Both the position numbers and the translations under genes were made by a program. A model generated the notes under the pieces. That model searched no databases. It had not been told where the DNA came from and worked only from the letters and a program-made list of their open reading frames with translations. DNA of 64,000 bases from an uncultured Carboxylicivirga sp. (GTDB taxonomy: Bacteria > Bacteroidota > Bacteroidia > Bacteroidales > Marinilabiliaceae), in NCBI GenBank assembly GCA_947491945.1, contig CANLLN010000012.1:1-64000 (forward strand), in the 5' to 3' direction. Each line of letters begins with the position of its first letter. Position 1 is the first letter of the stretch. Below are positions 34,275-43,470 of the stretch, one piece after another.

Positions 34275-34300
34275 AAAGCCGGTTTTTACCGGCTTTTTTT
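34275..34300 (+). terminator. Strong intrinsic terminator after queA
   Basis: AAAGCCGGT (34275-34283) pairs perfectly with ACCGGCTTT (34288-34296) around a TTTT loop, continuing into a T-run to 34300. Confidence 0.9.
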
Positions 34301-34358
34301 GTTTCCTTAAGTCTGCATTTTTTGTAACTTACCTATCGCACATCAAAAAACGCTTACT

Positions 34359-35177
34359 ATGGTACGCCTCTATGTCCCGGTTAACTTCACTGAATACTCA
34401 CTGAATGCCGTCCAATATGCCCTTAACCTGGGGCAGAAAATACCATCGGTATTGAGTCTTATCTACTGTCGCCCTCCCATAAACGATAACAGCGAGCCCT
34501 TAAAAGAAAACATAGAAGAGCGCCTTATTCAGTTCAGTAAAGAGCTGGAAGAAGGGTTTAATGCGCAACAAAAAGAAAATATTACCCTGATAACGCGCGT
34601 AGAGGCCGGCTACCCCGAAGATACGCTGGTAAACATTAGCCACAAGGAAGACCCTGATGCCATCGTAATGGGCACACGCAGCAAGGGCGATACCATTAAA
34701 GAACTTTTGGGCAGCGTTACCAGCGACGTGGTAAAAAACGCCCGCGTGCCCGTACTGGCCGTACCTGCTCAGTCAACCATCGATAGCAACAGCATTAGCA
34801 ATGTATTATTCTTAAGCGATTTTGACAGCTGCGACTACCGCTCGCTCCACAAACTTATACGCTTAATAAGTCCATTTAAAACCCAGGTTTTTGCCGCTCA
34901 CTTCAAAACCTCGCCCCCGGATAAATGGGACAAAAAACGCTTGGAAGAGATGCGCCTATACTGCCAACAAACTTACCGAAACTACACTATTAACTTTGGC
35001 TTTATCACCGATGAAGATTTTATTGGGGGTCTTGATTCTTTTATCAATGAAAATCGCATTGACCTGATTGCCATGACCCGCCATAAGCGCAATATGATAT
35101 CAAAATTATTACACCCCAGTATAACGCGCAAAATACTGTTTCACACCGACATACCACTATTGGTCTTTCACGAATAA
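34359..35177 (+). CDS. Universal stress protein with two UspA domains
   Basis: A 272-residue protein with tandem Usp domains. The first (1-145) ends with the ATP-binding pattern GTRSKGDTIKELLGSVTSDV followed by RVPVLAVP; the second (about 150-272) has a degenerate version ending MTRHKRNMISKLLHPSITRKI and LLVFHE. Such proteins bind ATP or other nucleotides and help survive starvation or stress, although exact roles vary. It stands alone after the queA terminator. Confidence 0.9.
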   Translation: MVRLYVPVNFTEYSLNAVQYALNLGQKIPSVLSLIYCRPPINDNSEPLKENIEERLIQFSKELEEGFNAQQKENITLITRVEAGYPEDTLVNISHKEDPDAIVMGTRSKGDTIKELLGSVTSDVVKNARVPVLAVPAQSTIDSNSISNVLFLSDFDSCDYRSLHKLIRLISPFKTQVFAAHFKTSPPDKWDKKRLEEMRLYCQQTYRNYTINFGFITDEDFIGGLDSFINENRIDLIAMTRHKRNMISKLLHPSITRKILFHTDIPLLVFHE

Positions 35178-35299
35178 ATAAATGACCCAATAAAAAAGTG
35201 ATTATTTTGATTGAAAGCAGTAATTTAAAAGCTTGCTAACAAGGATTAGAAACAACAAGCCTGCCCAAATAAACAACAGGCTAACAAAATTTTAGATTT

Positions 35300-36322
35300 A
35301 TGGGAACCGGTAAAAAACGAATTGGGATACTATCTGCCGGCGGCGACTGCCCGGGCATTAATGCGGCAATACGAGGCGTGGGTAAAACCGCTATTGTTGA
35401 GTATGGAATGGAAGTAATTGGTATTGCCAACGGCTTTAGCGGACTGATGAATATGGAAGCTACAGCCATGGAAGAAAAAGCCCTGTCGGGAATTATTACT
35501 GTTGGGGGCACCATTTTGGGTACCTCCCGTTTTAAACCCTTCAAAGTTGAAGATGGAGAAACTGAAAATAAACCCCAAATCATCAAGCAAAACTACGATA
35601 AGCTGGGATTGGATGCCTTGGTATGCATTGGTGGGAACGGCACACAAAAAACAGCTAATTTATTGTCGAAGGAAGGATTGAACATTGTTGGCATCCCAAA
35701 AACCATTGACAACGATGTGTGGGGCACTGATGTGACCTTTGGCTTTGACTCAGCCGTTACTATTGCCACGGAAGCTATAGACCGCCTGCATACCACCGGT
35801 AACTCACACAAGCGAGTAATGGTGATAGAACTAATGGGTCATACAGCAGGTTGGATTGCCCTTCACTCAGGCATTGCCGGAGGGGGCGATGTTATACTAC
35901 TACCCGAACTGGATTATAGCCTCGATAATGTGTGCAACTGTCTGCTGGAGCGTAACCGCGTGGGCAAACCCTGCTCTATTGTTGTGGTGGCTGAAGGCAT
36001 TGACAAACCTAAAAAGAAGTCAGCAGCCAGTTACATCAGTAAAAAAATACAGAAGATGACAGGGCTCGAAACACGCGAAACCATTCTGGGTTATATACAG
36101 CGTGGCGGTAGTCCCAGTCCACAGGATCGCATCCTGGCCACCCGTTACGGGGCCCATGCGGCAGAACTCATCCATAAGGGCGAATACGGCACCATGGTAT
36201 CCATCAAAAACGATGTAATTACCTCAGTACCCCTATCGGAAGTGGGCGGTAAGCTAAGCCTTGTTAACCCCGATCATTACCTGATTCAACAGGGTCGCAA
36301 CATGGGGGTTTGCTTTGGATAG
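35300..36322 (+). CDS. pfkA: 6-phosphofructokinase, group III-like
   Basis: A 340-residue phosphofructokinase that phosphorylates fructose 6-phosphate to the 1,6-bisphosphate. GILSAGGDCPGIN (9-21), IPKTIDND (132-139) and MGHTAGWIA identify the family. The residue pair that separates donor preference (Gly104/Lys124 in E. coli numbering) is Gly114 and Lys134 here, favouring ATP over diphosphate. The metal-binding loop reads GGNGT (111-115), so the usual Asp is Asn113, a substitution worth noting. The gene is flanked by its own terminator and appears monocistronic. Confidence 0.92.
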   Translation: MGTGKKRIGILSAGGDCPGINAAIRGVGKTAIVEYGMEVIGIANGFSGLMNMEATAMEEKALSGIITVGGTILGTSRFKPFKVEDGETENKPQIIKQNYDKLGLDALVCIGGNGTQKTANLLSKEGLNIVGIPKTIDNDVWGTDVTFGFDSAVTIATEAIDRLHTTGNSHKRVMVIELMGHTAGWIALHSGIAGGGDVILLPELDYSLDNVCNCLLERNRVGKPCSIVVVAEGIDKPKKKSAASYISKKIQKMTGLETRETILGYIQRGGSPSPQDRILATRYGAHAAELIHKGEYGTMVSIKNDVITSVPLSEVGGKLSLVNPDHYLIQQGRNMGVCFG

Positions 36323-36343
36323 CAAGTGAAAGAAAAAACGAAG

Positions 36344-36386
36344 AAAATGCCGGCCGGGTGACAGATACACCTTACCGGCATTTTTT
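36344..36386 (+). terminator. Intrinsic terminator after pfkA
   Basis: AAAATGCCGG (36344-36353) pairs perfectly with CCGGCATTTT (36375-36384) across a 21-base loop that can itself form GGTG/CACC. T residues run to 36386. Confidence 0.85.
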
Positions 36387-36466
36387 CCTAGTCCCTTACA
36401 CCCCTGATAGTTTTAAGCTAAAGGACAGTAGTTTAATATTATTATATTTGTCCAAAATTATTGACG

Positions 36467-37171
36467 ATGCAAGCAGAAGAAATCAAACAGCTGAATGAGC
36501 AATTTGCTGATTCAAGCGCGCAAGAAATATTGACCTATTTCATCGAACGGTATGGAGACAAAATAGGACTGGCATCCAGCCTGGGAGCCGAAGACCAGGT
36601 GCTTACCGAGATGGTCATCAATATCAATCCGGCTACCAAGATATTTACACTGGATACAGGACGCCTGTTTCCCGAAACCTACGACCTGATCGACCGAACA
36701 TCACGCAAATACAAGAAAAATATTGAGGTCTACTTCCCTAAGCGTAAAAAAGTACAGAAAATGGTGAATGCCAAGGGCATCAATCTGTTTTTCGAAAGCG
36801 TTGAAAACCGTAAAGAATGCTGTTTCAACCGGAAGATAGAACCCTTGCAGCGCGCCTTTAAGGGATTGGATGTATGGATCTGTGGACTACGTGCAGCCCA
36901 ATCTGTAACACGAACTGACATCGCCAAGGTAGAATGGGATGCCAACAATAAGCTACTGAAGATAAATCCACTGGCTGACTGGAGTGAGCAAGCGGTGTGG
37001 GACTATATCAGCGAAAAGGGCATTCCATACAACACCCTTCATGACAAAGACTATCCCAGCATTGGGTGTCAGCCCTGCACACGCGCCGTGATGGAAGGTG
37101 AAGATGTGCGTGCCGGTCGCTGGTGGTGGGAAAACCCCGACACTAAAGAATGCGGACTACACAAGCGCTAA
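36467..37171 (+). CDS. cysH: APS-type adenylyl-sulfate reductase (CysH family)
   Basis: A 234-residue thioredoxin-dependent reductase that converts activated sulfate to sulfite. Besides the PAPS-reductase fold (ASSLGAEDQVLTEM, FTLDTGRLFPETYDL), it has the four cysteines of a [4Fe-4S] cluster: CC in KECCFNRK and CxxC in GCQPCTRAV; the catalytic Cys is in the C-terminal ECGLHKR. The cluster marks the APS-using form rather than the cluster-free PAPS-using one. I chose the ATG at 36467 over the TTG two codons earlier. No sulfate adenylyltransferase or sulfite reductase gene is close. Confidence 0.92.
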   Translation: MQAEEIKQLNEQFADSSAQEILTYFIERYGDKIGLASSLGAEDQVLTEMVININPATKIFTLDTGRLFPETYDLIDRTSRKYKKNIEVYFPKRKKVQKMVNAKGINLFFESVENRKECCFNRKIEPLQRAFKGLDVWICGLRAAQSVTRTDIAKVEWDANNKLLKINPLADWSEQAVWDYISEKGIPYNTLHDKDYPSIGCQPCTRAVMEGEDVRAGRWWWENPDTKECGLHKR

Positions 37172-37212
37172 GCCATAGGTGTACAAAGCCCGTATACCAT
37201 TGAAATATCATT

Positions 37213-37251
37213 CAAACGGGTTAACTGAATCAGATTCAGTTAACCCGTTTG
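37213..37251. terminator. Long near-perfect palindrome downstream of cysH
   Basis: CAAACGGGTTAACTGAA (37213-37229) pairs perfectly with TTCAGTTAACCCGTTTG (37235-37251) around a five-base loop. It lies between cysH and the converging outer-membrane protein gene. It could end transcription from cysH and, because it is symmetric, act in both directions, although the T-run is short. Confidence 0.65.
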
Positions 37252-37414
37252 TCATTAATCCTATTGACAATCCACACCCCCCTTTTGGCGGCAGATTCCC
37301 CCTTGCTCCCAAGCGCAAAGAGAAGAAGTGCTGGGTTAACAATAGCAATTCGTAATATCTAAGAAAGCATTAACATCTTTTGGAATAGCCGATTAATATT
37401 CAAAATCTCCAGAT

Positions 37415-38089
37415 TTAAAAACGTACAATAAGTCCACCTGAGAAATCACCCTGAACAGCCAAAACGCCTGTGCTAACACTAACACCCGAACTTGGACCAC
37501 CCGAGCCAATGCCTAAGAACAGTCCACCTCCGGAAAAATACATGGGCAGCAAAAGGCGGCCTTGCAGACGTATCCCAACCCGATCGCTAAAAAAATACTT
37601 GATACCACCCCCAAAACTTACGGCGAAAGAAACATGATCGGACACATCGGCTGTTTGCATATTATACCATGCCACACCCATTGCCGCCATGCCAAAGGGT
37701 ACAAGCTTTGCTTTCCTCAACTCCTTAAGCACACCAAGCTGAAAATAGTCAATATTCAAATCATAAATCCGATTTTCAGCGTTTACAAAATCTTCATACA
37801 GGGCATCCGTAGCCGAATGGGTATAGGTAAATTCAGCCATTGTGCCAGGCATCAGCTCAACAGACACAATACCACCAAATTGCGCCGCATTCTCCATCTT
37901 AAATTTTGCACGGTACAGGTTAACATGTCCATTTAAAGCATAGCCATAAACAGGTGTCAACTCAATACTCCTTCCGGACTTTGCTTTATTTTGTGGATGG
38001 GCATCAAATTGAGCGGTGGAACCCTGCGCCCAAGCGGTCAACGACAGGGCTAACAGCCACCCTATCATTAAATGTTTAAATTGTCTCAT
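37415..38089 (-). CDS. Outer-membrane beta-barrel-like hypothetical protein
   Basis: A 224-residue exported protein. From the ATG at 38089 it starts with a normal signal peptide (MRQFKHLMIGWLLALSLTAWAQ). The mature part has alternating beta strands (FGGGIKYFFSDRVGIRLQGRLLLPM) and ends in FSGGLIVRF, with the terminal phenylalanine typical of outer-membrane barrels, so an eight-stranded OmpW/OmpA-like barrel is plausible. No specific family is assigned. It is transcribed leftwards, away from the transporter gene that precedes it. Confidence 0.75.
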   Translation of the reverse strand: MRQFKHLMIGWLLALSLTAWAQGSTAQFDAHPQNKAKSGRSIELTPVYGYALNGHVNLYRAKFKMENAAQFGGIVSVELMPGTMAEFTYTHSATDALYEDFVNAENRIYDLNIDYFQLGVLKELRKAKLVPFGMAAMGVAWYNMQTADVSDHVSFAVSFGGGIKYFFSDRVGIRLQGRLLLPMYFSGGGLFLGIGSGGPSSGVSVSTGVLAVQGDFSGGLIVRF

Positions 38090-38229
38090 TGTATAGGTTA
38101 TCATGTTTGTTTTCAGTCAAATATATAAAACGAATCAAACAAACACAATAAGCAAAATACCGGGCTTAGCCTTGAAATCAACCAATAAGATGCCCCACTC
38201 TTTTCTTAACCCTAACAAAAAAGGTGCCT

Positions 38230-39816
38230 TTAGATAGCTGCAAGTATTTGCACACAGATAACCAGTAGCACCATGGCCACAGGGTATACCGTGGCATAGG
38301 CAATTGCAGTGGCGTTACTGTCGGTCATACTATCCACAGCAGCCAGACCGGGCGTGCTGGTCATCGATCCGGTGATAGTACCCAAAAGGGTTAATATATT
38401 CAGCGATTTCATAAAATAACCGGCCACTACTGCCATGAGCATTGGAAAGAGGGTTAAAATAGCGCCCACCACAAAAAGCTGTGCTCCGTAATTTTGGTAT
38501 GTATCCACGATGGTGGCACCCGCTTTGGTGCCCACAGAGGCTAAAAAGAGCATCAATCCCAACTGACGGAGCAACTGATTGGCTGCCCCCGACATGCTCC
38601 AAATAACAGGCCCTGTTCGGCCAATGCGCGCCAATATCATCGACACTGCAAGAACTCCTCCGGTAAGTCCCAGACTGAAAGAAAAAGAACCGCCGAAAGA
38701 AAGTGACATCTTACCAAATAAAATACCCAACACAATACCCGCTGCCACAGGAAAGAAATCAGTATCGGATAACTTGCGGTCGTTATTTCCAAACACACGA
38801 ATTACCTGCTTCATATTTTCGCGGCTACAAGCTACCATTACCTTATCGCCCATTTGCAACTTAACAGATGGTGTAGGCGTTATATCAATACCACTCCGGC
38901 GGATACGTGTTACGGTTGCCTGATAATTGGTCCACAGGTTAAAAAGACTCAGGGATTTATTTACCACCTCAGAATTGGTTACTAAAATAGACTGTACTTC
39001 ATAGCCCTCATCCAGGGGAATCTTTTGATCTGTCTCAGAACCCATCAACATAGTAATCTTTTCCAAGGCATCCTGTGTACCCACCGCACGCACCAGATCA
39101 CCCTTGCGCAGCACGGTTTTCTTCTCGGGCGTAGTAGCATGGCCGCCACTCATCACGCGGGATATAACAGCCTGGGTCATACTTCGCACACGCAGTTGTC
39201 CGATGGTTTTTCCGATCACATTTTCATTTTCAACCACCAGATTAATATGCTTTATTTCAGGAAAACCGGACTCAGCCGAAGCCTCATAATCAGCTTCTGC
39301 TTTTTTAATATCAGCCCGAATAATTTTTGGATAAAACTTAGCAAACAGGATAACACCAATAACACCAAAGGGATAGGCCACCCCATAGCCAATAGATACC
39401 AAGGGTGAATTGGAAGTTTCGATGGCGGCTGCCAATCCGGGGGTTGACGTTAATGCCCCCGTAAGTAAACCCGTAACAATAGGCATCTCCAATCCAAATA
39501 TACGATACAGTACATAGGCCATTACCGATGCCGAAAGAATGACCACCGTGGCCAAAAAGGCGAGACTTCTTCCCTGCTCCCGAAAGGAGTCAAAAAATCC
39601 GGGACCAGCCTGCACGCCAATAGTATAGATAAATAAAATAAGTCCTATTTTTTCAAGTATACTCGGCATTACCACACCAAAGTGACCAAAAACCAAGGCC
39701 ACAAAAATAATGGCCGATATATCGAGTGATACGCCTTTAACTTTGATATTACCAATAATAAAGCCCAAACAAATAATAACAAACAGGGCAAAATAGCTGG
39801 TTTGAAGAAGTTCCAT
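38230..39816 (-). CDS. AspT/YidE-type transporter with two TrkA-C domains
   Basis: A 528-residue inner-membrane transporter with two blocks of about five helices (1-165 and 360-528) flanking two cytoplasmic TrkA-C (RCK_C) domains at about 190-360. The two related segments GLLTGALTSTPGLAAAIE and GTITGSMTSTPGLAAVDS mark the internal duplication characteristic of the aspartate:alanine exchanger family and its YidE/YbjL relatives. Characterised AspT exchanges aspartate and alanine, whereas YidE-like members have no settled substrate, so only a carboxylate or amino-acid role is suggested. It appears monocistronic. Confidence 0.9.
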   Translation of the reverse strand: MELLQTSYFALFVIICLGFIIGNIKVKGVSLDISAIIFVALVFGHFGVVMPSILEKIGLILFIYTIGVQAGPGFFDSFREQGRSLAFLATVVILSASVMAYVLYRIFGLEMPIVTGLLTGALTSTPGLAAAIETSNSPLVSIGYGVAYPFGVIGVILFAKFYPKIIRADIKKAEADYEASAESGFPEIKHINLVVENENVIGKTIGQLRVRSMTQAVISRVMSGGHATTPEKKTVLRKGDLVRAVGTQDALEKITMLMGSETDQKIPLDEGYEVQSILVTNSEVVNKSLSLFNLWTNYQATVTRIRRSGIDITPTPSVKLQMGDKVMVACSRENMKQVIRVFGNNDRKLSDTDFFPVAAGIVLGILFGKMSLSFGGSFSFSLGLTGGVLAVSMILARIGRTGPVIWSMSGAANQLLRQLGLMLFLASVGTKAGATIVDTYQNYGAQLFVVGAILTLFPMLMAVVAGYFMKSLNILTLLGTITGSMTSTPGLAAVDSMTDSNATAIAYATVYPVAMVLLVICVQILAAI

Positions 39817-40077
39817 CTGTACAAATTTTATAACGCTAAGCTAAACAGAAAAAGCTTAACTGATTTAATTATTACCTTGGAATTGCATGAAGCTGAACAA
39901 AAGCTACACAAAGATAGACTTTCATTTTCAACATTAAATTTCTTAACTTAGAAACTTTGTCCCCTGCCATATTGACTTGAGAATAAAGCCGCCTCGTTCA
40001 CATTTTTACATAAATTATGTTCCTTGTGTAACATCCGGCTCTTATTGACCGTCCTATTCACATTGCGCCACCAAAAG

Positions 40078-40563
40078 ATGACTATAAAAGAATTTAACCA
40101 AGCCGTTAATGAACATGCCGATAATGTATATCGCTTCGTTCTCAGCAACATTAAAGATGAGGATAAGGCCAAAGACATTATGCAGGACACCTACGAGAAA
40201 CTGTGGAAAAAGCACACTGAGGTTTCCTTCTGCAAGGTAAAAAGCTACCTTTTTACGACGGCCTACCACACCCTTATTGACCTAACACGACGCGAGAAGA
40301 AGCAGGTTAGGTGGGAAGAAAAGGAATATAAAGAACACTGCCATACAGAAGGATATACCGACCTTAATGAAGTATTACACCAAGCTATAAAGCGCCTACC
40401 CGAAGCACAAGCCATGGTAGTTATGCTGCGCGACTATGAAGGCTATAGCTATAAAGAAATTAGTGATATTTCAGGCCTAACAGAAGCCCAGGTAAAAGTA
40501 TACATCTACCGGGCCCGCGTGTTTTTAAAGGCCTATATCGGCAAAATTGAAGTGCTAGTGTGA
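40078..40563 (+). CDS. ECF-type RNA polymerase sigma factor
   Basis: A 161-residue sigma-70-family protein of extracytoplasmic-function size. Region 2 contains YRFVLSNIKDEDKAKDIMQDTYEKLWKK (about 16-44), and region 4 contains PEAQAMVVMLRDYEGYSYKEIS followed by GLTEAQVKVYIYRAR. I chose the ATG at 40078 (MTIKEFNQ) because the upstream frame to 40024 is hydrophobic and unlike sigma N-termini. The stop and the start of the following gene overlap in TGATG, a classic coupling signal, which implies that the next gene is its regulator. Confidence 0.92.
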   Translation: MTIKEFNQAVNEHADNVYRFVLSNIKDEDKAKDIMQDTYEKLWKKHTEVSFCKVKSYLFTTAYHTLIDLTRREKKQVRWEEKEYKEHCHTEGYTDLNEVLHQAIKRLPEAQAMVVMLRDYEGYSYKEISDISGLTEAQVKVYIYRARVFLKAYIGKIEVLV

Positions 40564-41600
40564 TGAAAATAAACAAAGACAATTACGAAGCTTATGCACT
40601 TGACCACCTTGAGGGAACCCTTTCTCAAGAGGACAAGGAAGCCTTACTTGCGTTTTTTGACCGGCATCCTGCGCTTGCCAAGGCATTGGAAACCGACATC
40701 AGCATAACCCTTAGGCAGGAGCACGTTTCTTTTAAAGACAAAGACTTGCTATTGCGACATGCGGCTGAAGCTTATGGCCTGCCGGCAAAAGATTATCTAC
40801 TCATCAAGAAAAGTGAAGAAGGCCTCACTCGTGACGAAGAGGCAGAGCTGATGTTGGCGATTCCCCGCAATGAAGAACGCAAACAAAAGGAATCGGCATA
40901 TCATAAGGCTCGTCTGAAAGCCTTCACCAACATTACATACAAGGAAAAACAAGAGCTGCAGCGTGGCATTTTCGTTCCATTCACTTACCGGATAAAACAA
41001 ATGACAGCTGCCGCTGTAGCACTACTCATATTGGCATTGGGTACACATTGGTGGCTCAACAGCCTTCAAACATCACCGGGGAATAAACCTGGCTATGCAG
41101 GAGTAAAAACACTTGAACCATTAAAATCTTCGAACGCAGCAAATGTTATCGCCGGCATCAACACTAAACCAATGGTCAATCAACTGCATCTTAGCGAGGT
41201 GCAAAAAAAAGCAGATGATCTGCCCAAAGAGGAAAGCAATCCCTATATTGATAAGAAGCGCTCAAATTCCACTGAGTTAGCAAGCCTCTCTCCCATCAAG
41301 AATCTTCAGTTAACTGACAACAATACGGTCAATGCATACGAACATGCATTAAGCGTTATGATGCCACAATACCTGCAAAACCAACGACTGCGTGAAGAAC
41401 TGGCTGTCACTTACCATCGCATCAACCAGAAAGATAAAACACCAACCTTCACCCTTGCCCTGCTGGAAGGCGGGGTAAAAGTGATGAATTTTCTCTCTCC
41501 CGATGCCCTTGAAATGAAAAAGTATTATAATGACAAAGGGCAGATTACTGCTTATGAAGTGAAAGGCAGCAACCTACACCTCAATACACGCATACGCTAA
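40563..41600 (+). CDS. Probable membrane-anchored anti-sigma factor
   Basis: A 345-residue protein with a cytosolic, charged N-terminal half (about 1-138), one membrane helix (about 143-165, [19 protein letters not shown]) and a periplasmic C-terminal part. The coupled start with the ECF sigma gene, the bitopic layout and the acidic N-terminal helix ([22 protein letters not shown]) make an anti-sigma role likely; several Bacteroidota anti-sigma factors start with this kind of segment. It is not the FecR type, as no FecR domain or TonB receptor follows. The periplasmic part is low in recognisable motifs. Confidence 0.75.
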   Translation: MKINKDNYEAYALDHLEGTLSQEDKEALLAFFDRHPALAKALETDISITLRQEHVSFKDKDLLLRHAAEAYGLPAKDYLLIKKSEEGLTRDEEAELMLAIPRNEERKQKESAYHKARLKAFTNITYKEKQELQRGIFVPFTYRIKQMTAAAVALLILALGTHWWLNSLQTSPGNKPGYAGVKTLEPLKSSNAANVIAGINTKPMVNQLHLSEVQKKADDLPKEESNPYIDKKRSNSTELASLSPIKNLQLTDNNTVNAYEHALSVMMPQYLQNQRLREELAVTYHRINQKDKTPTFTLALLEGGVKVMNFLSPDALEMKKYYNDKGQITAYEVKGSNLHLNTRIR

Positions 41601-43234
41601 AAACTCCTCTTCGCATCATCCTCAAGGGTGAAAAAAGCGATTCGCTCTTGCAAAGACTCAGCGTATTGACGCAGCTCGCCGGCTTTAGCATTCATATTCT
41701 CCGATATATGCGCATTCGTTTGAGTGGACTCATTGAGACCCATGATGGCGTTATTAATTTCACGCACTGCCGTTTGCTGCTCCTTGCTTGAAGCCACAAT
41801 TTCAGCAAGCAAAACGGCAGTTTTGGTTACATCGGGCACAACATCAGCAAGCTTATCAGCTGTTTTTGAAACTACCTGCATACCCTCGGTAAAACTTTTA
41901 TCGATAGCATTGGCCAACACCTTACTGCGTTCAGCCAACTTGCGCACTTCGGCCGCCACCACAGCAAAACCTCCTCCATGAACGCCCGCACGAGCAGCCT
42001 CCACCGAAGCATTTAACGACAATATATTGGTTTGCTGAGCAATTTCCTCAATGGCCATCAGCTCATCGCGGATAGAGTTCATCGATTGAATGGCCAGCTG
42101 CGAGGTTTCATTTCCGCTTTTCATTTCTGCCACTGCCTTTTGCGCCACTTCCTCGGTTGAATGGGCATTACTACCATTGGCCTCTATGGTAGCTGTCATC
42201 TCCTCCATCGACACCGATATCTCCTCCACCGAGGCCGCCTGCGTATTGGACGAATCGGACAACTCACGTGACAAGCCACTTGTTCGCTGGCTCTCATCGG
42301 TCAGCAAATCAGCGGTTTTTCGTACAGAATGAACCACAGTGGAAAGGGCATCGATCATACTATTAAGATTATCGCCCAGCTGCGCAAACTCATCACTTCC
42401 TTTTACCACAACTTTATGAGACAAGTCACCCCCGGCCACTGCCTGATTAGCTGTGATAATGCCCTTTATCTTCAGGTTTGTCTTACGAATAAAGCGCATA
42501 CTGATTAAGGTAACCACCAACAGAACGGCCAACATTATAAAGATGATATTGTAGATGGCAGCCTGCACATGCCCTTGCACCTCATTGGCATTAGCATCAA
42601 GGCTCGACTTAATGATAAACAAACCCACCAAATCTCCATCCTGATAATTCTCCATAGGATAGCCCAATATATCCTTCCCATTTCCCCAGGGACTTGTATC
42701 AGGCTGACCGTGACACTGAAGACAACCCTGCTCATCGGATAGTCGAACCGGACGCATCACCCATAATTCATTGGTTTCTTTATTGGTATAACTTAAGTCC
42801 TCAAGTGAAGCATCAGCCTCAAAACGACGAATAAACTCAGCCTCCAGATCGGTGGCCAAATAATCCTTATTACGAGCCCTGGTAGATGCCACACGGAAAG
42901 AATAACTATCGTCATCCGCGTTATTTTCACCCACGGCCATGGAGGCAAAAATCGGCACTTTCTTTAGCATATCCTCCCGGTCAGAAGATGAAATAACACC
43001 ATCCGGATTTTTCTTTTTCAAAGTCCGTACTTCCTCTGCCATATTGTACTGTGTAGCCACGTACGACCGAACGGCTTCCATGCGCGATAGAATAGCCCTG
43101 GTTTTCCGCTCCAGGGTTTCAATACCCTGTTTTTTTAACATATCTGACGACACATATACAGCAATGGCCGTTGCCACAATCAAAGGGACAAAGACCATAA
43201 GAACTAGCTTTGTCCTAAACTTCAAATTCCTCAT
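41597..43234 (-). CDS. Methyl-accepting chemotaxis-type protein with a haem-binding DUF3365-like sensor
   Basis: A 545-residue transducer-like protein. It has an N-terminal helix (about 9-29), a periplasmic sensor domain (30-222), a second helix (about 225-247), a HAMP region (about 248-305) and a cytoplasmic MCP signalling coiled coil with the hairpin tip [21 protein letters not shown] at about 395-415. The sensor contains CLQCH (Cys171, Cys174, His175), the attachment motif of c-type haem, in a Tll0287/DUF3365-like setting, so it probably senses redox state or a gas. The last four bases overlap the anti-sigma gene tail-to-tail. No CheA, CheW or flagellar gene is nearby. Confidence 0.9.
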   Translation of the reverse strand: MRNLKFRTKLVLMVFVPLIVATAIAVYVSSDMLKKQGIETLERKTRAILSRMEAVRSYVATQYNMAEEVRTLKKKNPDGVISSSDREDMLKKVPIFASMAVGENNADDDSYSFRVASTRARNKDYLATDLEAEFIRRFEADASLEDLSYTNKETNELWVMRPVRLSDEQGCLQCHGQPDTSPWGNGKDILGYPMENYQDGDLVGLFIIKSSLDANANEVQGHVQAAIYNIIFIMLAVLLVVTLISMRFIRKTNLKIKGIITANQAVAGGDLSHKVVVKGSDEFAQLGDNLNSMIDALSTVVHSVRKTADLLTDESQRTSGLSRELSDSSNTQAASVEEISVSMEEMTATIEANGSNAHSTEEVAQKAVAEMKSGNETSQLAIQSMNSIRDELMAIEEIAQQTNILSLNASVEAARAGVHGGGFAVVAAEVRKLAERSKVLANAIDKSFTEGMQVVSKTADKLADVVPDVTKTAVLLAEIVASSKEQQTAVREINNAIMGLNESTQTNAHISENMNAKAGELRQYAESLQERIAFFTLEDDAKRSF

Positions 43235-43458
43235 GTAAAATCGATTATTTTCCCTATTGCATCCCCCATTATTATAATCACGATGCTTTTGACCTTTAAC
43301 GCAGCAAGCTCAATACTGTTTCAGAATACAAGCTAGAATATTGAACACACCCAACGATCTTCCTGATTAAGTGATAAATAAATTTACGCAGTTGCGTGCT
43401 TAATTAAATATTCGCGGCACTTATTAGCACATCTGGATCGCCCCTGGCATTGAATAAT

Positions 43459-43466
43459 TATCTTTG
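43459..43466 (+). promoter_or_regulatory. -7 box directly before ttcA
   Basis: TATCTTTG at 43459-43466 ends four bases before the ATG at 43471. With the usual 5-7 base distance to the transcription start, the mRNA would begin at or inside the start codon. Confidence 0.45.
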
Positions 43467-43470
43467 CCGC

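Noticed and set aside
40078-41600. FecI/FecR sigma-regulator pair for the TonB receptor at 58.8 kb
   Set aside because: The regulator lacks a FecR domain, and the receptor lies 17 kb away, so a link cannot be supported from sequence.
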